Shown one piece after another: positions 58,206 to 64,000 of a stretch of DNA of 64,000 bases. This stretch comes from Methylobacterium nodulans ORS 2060 (GTDB lineage Bacteria; Pseudomonadota; Alphaproteobacteria; Rhizobiales; Beijerinckiaceae): positions 274,501-338,500 of the forward strand of contig NC_011894.1 of the NCBI RefSeq assembly GCF_000022085.1, given 5' to 3'. The position numbers and the translations under genes were made by a program. The notes below the pieces were generated by a model. It saw only the letters and a program-made list of their open reading frames with translations. It was not told where the DNA came from and ran no database searches. Positions within the stretch are counted from its first letter, which is position 1. The number at the start of each line of letters is the position of its first letter.

Positions 58206-58702
58206 CGAACCCGCTTCCCGTCTCCACCCATCCCCGCGGCGGCCTCTATTTCGAGGATTTCGAGGTCGGACGCGTGCTGCGCCATCGGCTCACCCGCACG
58301 GTGACGCAGATGGACAACATGCTGTTCTCCACCATGACCCTCAATCCGCAGCCGCTCCATATCGACGCGCATTTCTGCGCGACCGAGACCGAGTGGGGCC
58401 GGCCGCTGATGAACTCGCTCTTCACCCTCGGGCTGATGATCGGGATCTCCGTCAACGACACTACGGTCGGCACCACGATCGGCAATCTCGGCATGACGGA
58501 TGTGCGCTTCCCCGCGCCCCTGTTCGAGGGCGACACGATCCGGGTCGAGACCGAGGTGGCGGGCAAGCGCGAGTCGCGCTCGCGGCCCAATGCCGGGCTC
58601 GTCGAGTTCATCCACCGGGCCTACAAGCAGGACGGGACGCTGGTCGCCGAATGCCGCCGGCAGGCCCTCATGCGGCGGCATCCCCCCGCAGAGACGGCCT
58701 GA
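58202..58702 (+). CDS. MaoC-family hot-dog hydratase
   Basis: A 166-residue MaoC-like (R)-specific enoyl-CoA hydratase. The hydratase motif is partly seen in NPQPLHIDAHFC (the D/H pair of the catalytic dyad) and TNLG-like GTTIGNLGMTDVRF. Its ATG overlaps the mccA stop. The following CitE-like gene overlaps it by one base, so MaoC and the lyase are coupled. MaoC-CitE pairs act as (R)-itaconyl/mesaconyl-CoA hydratase and citramalyl-CoA lyase in other bacteria. Use here in place of methylglutaconyl-CoA hydratase is possible but unproven. Confidence 0.82.
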   Translation: MTNPLPVSTHPRGGLYFEDFEVGRVLRHRLTRTVTQMDNMLFSTMTLNPQPLHIDAHFCATETEWGRPLMNSLFTLGLMIGISVNDTTVGTTIGNLGMTDVRFPAPLFEGDTIRVETEVAGKRESRSRPNAGLVEFIHRAYKQDGTLVAECRRQALMRRHPPAETA

Positions 58703-59577
58703 TGCGCTCGCTCCTGTTCGTGCCGGGCGATTCGGCCCGCAAGCTCGACAAGGCGCTGGATTCCGGTGCCGATGCCCTGATCCTCGATCTGGAGGATTCG
58801 GTGGCAATGGCCGAGAAGCCGGCGGCGCGGGCCGCCACGGCGGGTTTCCTTGCCCGCGCGCGCGATCTGCCCGCCCGCCCGCGCCTCTATGTGCGCATCA
58901 ACGCCCTGGAGACCGGCCTTGCCGACGACGATCTCGCGGCCGTGATGCCGGCTTCTCCAGACGGGATCGTGCTGCCGAAGGCGGCGGGCGGCCCCGACGT
59001 GGCGGCGCTTGGTGCCCGGCTCGCCGTGCACGAGGCCGAGGCGGGCCTTGCCGACTGCGCGACCCGCATTCTGCCGATCGCCACCGAGACCGCACAGGCG
59101 GTCTTCGCGCTCGGCACGCTCGCGGGATCGAGCCCGCGGCTCGCCGGGGTGACCTGGGGCGCGGAGGATCTCTCGGCCGATCTCGGGGCGGAGACGAACC
59201 GGGGCGAGGACGGCGGCTGGAGTGCCCCGTTCCGGCTCGCCCGCAACCTCGCCCTGCTCGCCGCCGCCGCCGCCGAGGTCGACGCGATCGATACGATCAA
59301 TGCGGCCTTCCGCGACCTCGACGGCCTCGCCCGCGAGTGCCGCGAAGCCCGGCGGGACGGCTTCGTCGGCAAGATGGCGATCCATCCGGCGCAGGTGCCG
59401 GTGATCAACGCCGCCTTCACGCCCTCGGAGGCGGAACTCGCCCGGGCGCGGGCCGTGGTGGCCGCCTTCGCGCAGGCGCCCGGCACCGGCGTGGTCGGGG
59501 TCGAGGGCCAGATGCTCGACCGGCCGCATCTGCGGCGGGCGGAGCGGCTGCTGGCACGGGTGGGTGGAGGCGTGTGA
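58702..59577 (+). CDS. CitE-like CoA-ester lyase (HpcH/HpaI family)
   Basis: The 291-residue TIM-barrel aldolase resembles CitE/citramalyl-CoA lyases. Motifs are SLLFVPGDSARKLDKALDSG, ADALILDLEDSVA (metal-binding Asp/Glu), VRINALETG, TWGAEDLSADLG, and GKMAIHPAQVPVIN near the C-terminus. It should cleave a beta-hydroxyacyl-CoA (citramalyl- or malyl-CoA type) to acetyl-CoA plus a keto acid. It ends the ivd-mcc operon. The classical HMG-CoA lyase of leucine degradation is not in this window. Confidence 0.87.
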   Translation: MRSLLFVPGDSARKLDKALDSGADALILDLEDSVAMAEKPAARAATAGFLARARDLPARPRLYVRINALETGLADDDLAAVMPASPDGIVLPKAAGGPDVAALGARLAVHEAEAGLADCATRILPIATETAQAVFALGTLAGSSPRLAGVTWGAEDLSADLGAETNRGEDGGWSAPFRLARNLALLAAAAAEVDAIDTINAAFRDLDGLARECREARRDGFVGKMAIHPAQVPVINAAFTPSEAELARARAVVAAFAQAPGTGVVGVEGQMLDRPHLRRAERLLARVGGGV

Positions 59578-59643
59578 TACGGCTTCGGCGGCAGATCGTC
59601 ATCGCGTGAAGCTCGGCAACGATAAGACGAGAGGGAGGCCCCC

Positions 59644-60876
59644 GTGCCCGAACACTACGACGCCCGCGAGACCGAGAGCCCGGCCGCCCGCGACGCGGCC
59701 CTGTTCGCCCGCCTGCCGGATATTCTCGCCGCCGCCCTGCGCAGCCCCGGCTACGCGGCCCATCTCGGGGAGATCGACCCGGCCGCCATCACCGATCGCA
59801 CGGCGCTGGCCCGCCTGCCCGTGCTGCGCAAGAGCGAGATGCCGGAGAAGCAGCGGGGCGCCCTCCCGTTCGGCGGATTCGTGCCGGGAGAGCCCGGGCG
59901 CTTCCCCCGGCTCTTCACCTCGCCGGGGCCGATCTTCGAGCCGCAGCGCTCCGGCGAGGATCCCTGGGGCGGGGCGCGCTGCCTGTTCGCGGCGGGGTTC
60001 AGGCCGGGCGACGTGGTGCTGAACACCTTCGGCTATCACCTGACCCCGGGCGGCTTCATCTTCGACACGGCGGCCCGGGCCCTCGGCTGCGCGGTGATCC
60101 CGGCCGGCCCCGGCAACACCGAGCAGCAGCTCGACCTGATCGAGGCCTACCGGCCCACCGGCTATTGCGGCACGCCGGATTTTCTGCGGATCCTGGTCGA
60201 GGCCGGCCGCGCCGCCGGCCGAAATATCTCCTCGCTCCGGCGCTCCGTCGTCTCGGGCGCGGCCTTCCCGAAATCCCTGCAGGAGATCGTGGCCGGCTTC
60301 GGCATCGCGGCCTATCAGGCCTACGCCACGGCCGATGTGGGCTTCATCGCCTACGAGACCTCCGCCCGCGACGGGCTCGTGGTCAACGAGGACCTGATCC
60401 TGGAGATCGTGCGGCCCGGCACGGGCGACCCGGTGCCCGAGGGCGAGGTCGGCGAGATCGTGGTCACGGTCCTCGATCCGGACCGGCCGCTGATCCGCTA
60501 CGCGCTCGGCGACCTCACGGCGGCCTTGGGGCACGCGAGTTCCTGCGGGCGCACCGCCCCGCGCATCCGCGGCTGGATGGGCCGCGCCGATCAGGCCGCC
60601 AAGGTGAAGGGGATGTTCGTGCGTCCAGAGCAGGTGGCCGAGCTGGCCCGCCGCCACCCGGAACTGAAGCGCCTGCGCCTCGTCGTGACCCGTGCCGACG
60701 AGACCGACGCCATGACGCTGAAGGCCGAGACGGCCGAGCCCGGTCGGGCGCTCGCGGATGCGGTCGCCGAAAGCCTGCAGGCGGTGACGAAGCTGCGCGG
60801 CGCCGTCGAGCTCGTCGCGCCCGGCAGCCTGCCGAACGACGGCAAGGTCATCGCCGACGAGCGCCCGACCGGCTGA
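59644..60876 (+). CDS. Phenylacetate-CoA ligase-like AMP-binding protein
   Basis: A 410-residue PaaK-type adenylate-forming enzyme. Features are LPVLRKSEMPEKQ near residue 60, a PaaK-like core (YCGTPDFLRILVEAG, AYQAYATADVGFIAYE), and a C-terminal GRADQAAKVKGMFVRPEQV. The ATP P-loop is not canonical (SPGPIFEPQRSG), as in some PaaK relatives. GAGGGAGGCC precedes the GTG at 59644. The product may activate an aryl or branched acid. Its 3' end overlaps the convergent TetR gene by 29 bp. Confidence 0.82.
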   Translation: MPEHYDARETESPAARDAALFARLPDILAAALRSPGYAAHLGEIDPAAITDRTALARLPVLRKSEMPEKQRGALPFGGFVPGEPGRFPRLFTSPGPIFEPQRSGEDPWGGARCLFAAGFRPGDVVLNTFGYHLTPGGFIFDTAARALGCAVIPAGPGNTEQQLDLIEAYRPTGYCGTPDFLRILVEAGRAAGRNISSLRRSVVSGAAFPKSLQEIVAGFGIAAYQAYATADVGFIAYETSARDGLVVNEDLILEIVRPGTGDPVPEGEVGEIVVTVLDPDRPLIRYALGDLTAALGHASSCGRTAPRIRGWMGRADQAAKVKGMFVRPEQVAELARRHPELKRLRLVVTRADETDAMTLKAETAEPGRALADAVAESLQAVTKLRGAVELVAPGSLPNDGKVIADERPTG

Positions 60877-61510
60877 CCTCGGCGAGCCGCGGTGGTTCGG
60901 GAAGGCTCTCTTCCATCCCGACCCCGCTCACCAGCGAGAGCACCATGCCGAGGAAGGTCTCGCGCACCTCGTCCTTCGAGAGGCGTCCGCCCGGACGGTA
61001 CCACGTGCAGATGCCCGACAGCATCGCCAGGATGGCATAGGCGGCCATCCTGGTGTCGGCGAGACGGAACTCGCCGGTGGCGCGCCCGAATTCGAGGATC
61101 TCGATCAGCTTGTCCTCGTAGTCGCGCCGCATGGCGACGATCGCGGAAAAATTCTCGGGCTCGAGGCTACGCAGCTCCGAGTAGCAGATGAAGACCTCCT
61201 GCGGCCGCTCGATGTGATAGGCGACGTGGAACTCCACGAAGCGCGTCAGCCGCGCGACGCCGTTCCCCTCCGGAAGCAGGGCCGCATCGAGGGCCGCATG
61301 CAGGTCCCGCATGTGGCTGCGGATCAGCTCGAACAGGAATTCCTGCTTGTTGCGGAAATAGTTGTAGAGCGAGCCCTGCTGGATGCCGACCGCCCCGGCG
61401 AGCTGGCGCAGGCTCATCGCCGCATAGCCATGCGTGTAGAGGAGTTGCAGGCCCGCCCTGCGGATCGCCTCCTCGGTCTTCGGCCCGGATGAGCCTGCGA
61501 TGCGCGCCAT
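60848..61510 (-). CDS. TetR-family transcriptional regulator
   Basis: A 220-residue protein with an N-terminal HTH (residues ~12-58: AIRRAGLQLLYTHGYAAMSL, then GIQQGSLYNYFRNKQEFLFEL) and a TetR_C ligand domain likely binding an acyl-CoA or organic acid. The ATG at 61510 was preferred over 61579, since 61551-61566 upstream carries an exact operator-like dyad. It is divergent from the livG-like operon and convergent with the PaaK-like gene. It probably represses the livG-acyl-CoA synthetase genes. Confidence 0.87.
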   Translation of the reverse strand: MARIAGSSGPKTEEAIRRAGLQLLYTHGYAAMSLRQLAGAVGIQQGSLYNYFRNKQEFLFELIRSHMRDLHAALDAALLPEGNGVARLTRFVEFHVAYHIERPQEVFICYSELRSLEPENFSAIVAMRRDYEDKLIEILEFGRATGEFRLADTRMAAYAILAMLSGICTWYRPGGRLSKDEVRETFLGMVLSLVSGVGMEESLPEPPRLAEVSRSGARRR

Positions 61511-61550
61511 GTCTGCCCTGCACTCCCTGTCGGCACGCGTCCCGCGTCCG

Positions 61551-61566
61551 TGCGACGAACGTCGCA
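61551..61566. promoter_or_regulatory. Candidate TetR operator (perfect dyad)
   Basis: TGCGACG and CGTCGCA flank AA, an exact 16-bp dyad in the 195-bp gap between the divergent TetR and LivG genes. It lies 40 bp upstream of the TetR ATG, a classical place for autoregulation. Confidence 0.6.
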
Positions 61567-61705
61567 TCCAGTCTATCACTTGACGGTCGGAAAAAAACAG
61601 TCGAACGTATTTTCAAGCTGCATGGCACCGCTTCGCTGGGCGGAGGCCGCGACGGCAGAGCCGCCCCGCCGACGAGGGCGGCCGCCAGGCTCGAGGGAGG
61701 TGCGG

Positions 61706-62515
61706 GTGGCGGAGGCCCTTGAGGTTCGCCATGTCTCGTTGCGCTTCGGCGGCGTGAAGGCCCTGACGGATGTCGGCTTCACCGTCGAGCAAGGCGAGCT
61801 GTTCTCGATCATCGGCCCCAACGGCGCCGGCAAGACCTCGATGCTGAACTGCATCTCGGGCCGCTACCGGCCGACCGAGGGGCAGATCCTGTTCCAGGGC
61901 CGCGACATCACCCGGGCGACCCCGAATGCGCGGCCCAAGCTCGGCATCGGCCGCACCTTCCAGAACCTCGCGCTCTTCCACCACATGAGCGTGCTCGACA
62001 ACATCATGGTCGGGCGCCACCATCTCCTGCGCAACAACTTCCTGACAGGCTCGCTCTACTGGCTGCCGGGCGTGCGGAGCGAGGAGCTCGCACATCGGCG
62101 GCGCGTGGAGGAGATCATCGACTTCCTCGACCTCCAGGCCTACCGGAAGGCGACGGCCGGCACCCTGTCCTACGGGTTGCGCAAGCGGGTCGAGCTCGCC
62201 CGCGCCATGGCGCTGGAACCCAGGCTGATCCTCCTCGACGAGCCGATGGCCGGCATGAACCTCGAGGAGAAGGAGGACATGGCCCGCTACATCGTCGACC
62301 TGAACGAGGAGTTCGGGATGACGGTGGTGATGATCGAGCACGACATGGGCGTGGTCATGGACATCTCGCACCGGGTCATGGTGCTGGATTTCGGCCGCCG
62401 CATCGCGCTCGGGCGCCCCGAGGCGGTGCTGGCCGATCCGCATGTCCGCCGCGCCTATCTGGGCGAGGAGGACGAGGCCGAGGACGCGCAGGCTCCGATC
62501 CGGGCGGTGTCGTGA
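61706..62515 (+). CDS. livG: Branched-chain amino acid-type ABC transporter ATP-binding protein (LivG)
   Basis: A 269-residue ATPase of the HAAT (LivG) group. Motifs are Walker A GPNGAGKTS (~residues 38-46), Q-loop GIGRTFQNLALF, signature LSYGLRKRVELARAM (~153), Walker B LILLDEP with AGMNLEEKEDMA, and the switch His in MIEHDMGVVM. The GTG at 61706 has GAGGGAGG 5 bases upstream; a GTG two codons earlier is possible. It overlaps the next gene by one base. In such operons the other Liv genes usually follow. The substrate is likely an organic acid or amino acid. Confidence 0.87.
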   Translation: MAEALEVRHVSLRFGGVKALTDVGFTVEQGELFSIIGPNGAGKTSMLNCISGRYRPTEGQILFQGRDITRATPNARPKLGIGRTFQNLALFHHMSVLDNIMVGRHHLLRNNFLTGSLYWLPGVRSEELAHRRRVEEIIDFLDLQAYRKATAGTLSYGLRKRVELARAMALEPRLILLDEPMAGMNLEEKEDMARYIVDLNEEFGMTVVMIEHDMGVVMDISHRVMVLDFGRRIALGRPEAVLADPHVRRAYLGEEDEAEDAQAPIRAVS

Positions 62516-64000
62516 TGGGAACCGACTTCGCGGCCCGCGCGGCCAAGGCCGACACCTTCCCGAAGCTCCTGGCGCTCAACGCCCGCGAACACCCGCACGC
62601 GGTCGCCCTGCGCGAGAAGGATCTCGGGCTGTGGCGCCCGACGACCTGGAGCCAGTATCAGGACCGCGTGCGCGCCTTCGCGCTGGGCCTGCGCGATCTC
62701 GGCATCGGCGAGGGCGACGTCGTCGGGCTGATCGGCGACAACCGGCCGGACTGGGTGGCGGGCGAGATCGCCGCCCACGCGCTCGGCGCCCTCACGCTCG
62801 GCCTCTACCGCGACGCGCTGGAGGACGAGGTCCACTATCTGCTCGACTACGGCGAGGCCCGCGTGGTCTTCGCCGAGGACGAGGAGCAGGTCGACAAGCT
62901 CATCGGCCTCGCCGACCGCGTGCCGAGCCTGCGCCACATCGTCTATTCCGACCCGCGCGGCATGCGGAAATACGACGACCGCCGCCTGATCTCGGCCGAG
63001 GCGCTGGCCAGGCGCGGCGCGGCGCTGGAGGCGGCCGAGCCCGGCCTCTACGAGCGGCTGGTCGAGGCCACGGACGGCGAGGCGGTGGCGATCCTCTGCA
63101 CCACCTCGGGCACGACCGCGCGCCCGAAGCTCGCGATGCTGAGCGCAGGCCGGGTGCTGCGCCACTGCGCGAGCTATCTCGCTGCCGACCCGAAGGGCCC
63201 GGAGGACGACTACGTCTCGGTTCTCCCCCTGCCCTGGATCATGGAGCAGATCTACGCGCTCGGTCAGGCGCTGCTCTCGCGGATGACGGTGAACTTCGTC
63301 GAGGAAGCCGATACCCTGATGCACGACTTCCGGGAGATCGCCCCGACCTTCGTGCTGTTCGCCCCGCGGGTCTGGGAGGCCATCGCGGCGGATGTGCGCG
63401 CCCGGATGATGGACGCCTCGCCCCTCAAGCGATGGCTGTACGAGCGCGGCATGGCGCGGGGCCTCCGGGCCCTCGAGGCCGGGCGGCGCTCGCCCGTCGC
63501 CGAGGCCGTCCTGTTCCGGGCGCTCCGCGACCGGCTCGGCTTCACCCGCCTGCGCTCCGCGGCGACCGGCGGCGCGGCCCTCGGCCCCGACACGTTCCGG
63601 TTCTTCCGGGCGCTCGGCGTGCCGCTGCGCCAGCTCTACGGGCAGACCGAGGCCATGGGCGCCTACACGCTCCACCGCGGCGACAGGGTCGATTTCGACA
63701 CGGTGGGCATGCCCTTCGACGACAGCATCACGGTGCGCATCGTCGATCCGGACCGCAACGGCATCGGCGAGATCTGGGCCCGCCACGACAACATGTTCCT
63801 CGGCTACTACAAGGCGCCGGAGGGCACGGGCGACGTGGTCGACGGCTGGATGCACACGGGCGATGCCGGCTATCTCGACGCCAAGGGCGAGCTCGTCGTC
63901 ATCGACCGGGTCAAGGATCTCGCGCTCAATGCCCGCGGCGAGCGCTTCTCGCCGCAATACCTGGAGAACAAGCTCAAGTTCTCGCCCTACGTGGCGGAGG
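62515..64000 (+). CDS. Long-chain acyl-CoA synthetase-like AMP-binding protein (3' end beyond window)
   Basis: At least 495 residues are visible. The ANL P-loop is TSGTTARPKLAM near residue 197, with YGQTEAMG, GWMHTGDAGYLD, and IDRVKDLALNARGERFSP. The open frame continues past 64000. It overlaps livG (stop TGA / ATG). AMP-binding enzymes located within Liv-type ABC operons suggest import coupled to CoA activation of an organic acid. Confidence 0.87.
   Translation, partial: MGTDFAARAAKADTFPKLLALNAREHPHAVALREKDLGLWRPTTWSQYQDRVRAFALGLRDLGIGEGDVVGLIGDNRPDWVAGEIAAHALGALTLGLYRDALEDEVHYLLDYGEARVVFAEDEEQVDKLIGLADRVPSLRHIVYSDPRGMRKYDDRRLISAEALARRGAALEAAEPGLYERLVEATDGEAVAILCTTSGTTARPKLAMLSAGRVLRHCASYLAADPKGPEDDYVSVLPLPWIMEQIYALGQALLSRMTVNFVEEADTLMHDFREIAPTFVLFAPRVWEAIAADVRARMMDASPLKRWLYERGMARGLRALEAGRRSPVAEAVLFRALRDRLGFTRLRSAATGGAALGPDTFRFFRALGVPLRQLYGQTEAMGAYTLHRGDRVDFDTVGMPFDDSITVRIVDPDRNGIGEIWARHDNMFLGYYKAPEGTGDVVDGWMHTGDAGYLDAKGELVVIDRVKDLALNARGERFSPQYLENKLKFSPYVAE

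Overview
The window reads as chromosomal DNA of a high-GC alphaproteobacterium of the order Hyphomicrobiales, most likely a Methylobacterium or close relative. The evidence is the NAD-linked molybdenum/tungsten formate dehydrogenase operon (fdsGBA-fdhD-fdsD), the aa3 cytochrome oxidase operon order (ctaC-ctaD-ctaB-coxF-like-ctaG-ctaE, then a DUF983 gene and SURF1), dense GTG/ATG start-stop overlaps, and families of intergenic palindromic repeats typical of this group. The genus is inferred from gene content; no rRNA or tRNA gene was found to confirm it.

Layout. 1-7.2 kb: start of an M20 amidohydrolase (cut by the window edge), an aldose-epimerase-like gene, a XerC/D-type recombinase, a divergent regulator/methyltransferase pair, a divergent riboflavin pair (GTP cyclohydrolase II and a RibD reductase-only protein) and a cytochrome b561. 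7.6-15.4 kb: the formate dehydrogenase operon with a LysR regulator and a GFA-fold protein beside it, a C1-oxidation module. 15.7-22.6 kb: the respiratory oxidase genes with their haem and copper assembly factors. 22.9-28.7 kb: threonine synthase, an M16 peptidase and a large membrane c-di-GMP protein with a degenerate GGDEF but intact EAL. 28.9-30.4 kb: an IS110-family insertion sequence with a structured non-coding flank. 30.5-39.4 kb: an accessory-looking stretch with a stand-alone receiver, a cysteine-less ferredoxin-reductase-like protein, a 901-residue degenerate ABC protein next to an MBL-fold hydrolase, a DUF1007/NicO metal-uptake pair, a LysR regulator and a DUF1127 protein. 39.5-43.8 kb: an RTX-type secreted PhoX-like protein and a LuxR/LuxI pair whose LuxI has lost several invariant residues. 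44.1-51.1 kb: ruvC, an amino-acid decarboxylase and a fused indolepyruvate:ferredoxin oxidoreductase. 51.3-64 kb: acyl-CoA metabolism, with a leucine/isovalerate degradation cluster (acyl-CoA synthetase, ivd, mccB, mccA, MaoC, CitE-like lyase), a phenylacetate-CoA-ligase-like protein, a TetR regulator, and the start of a LivG/acyl-CoA synthetase operon.

How the genes work together. Formate oxidation yields NADH for the respiratory chain, whose terminal oxidase lies immediately beside it. The downstream catabolic block channels branched-chain and aromatic amino acids (indolepyruvate oxidoreductase, isovaleryl-CoA dehydrogenase, methylcrotonyl-CoA carboxylase) into acyl-CoA intermediates. mccA carries an apparent one-base frameshift in a C-rich run just before its biotin domain, so either the pathway is interrupted in this strain or the assembly has an indel there.

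The observations most worth following up are the degenerate ABC protein and its neighbours, the divergent LuxI with a hairpin over its ribosome binding site and a small overlapping ORF, the candidate bridge RNA of the IS110 element, the mccA frameshift, and several perfect dyads that look like operators (ior, tetR/livG, ivd, the RTX gene). No CRISPR array, prophage, tRNA or rRNA gene was seen.
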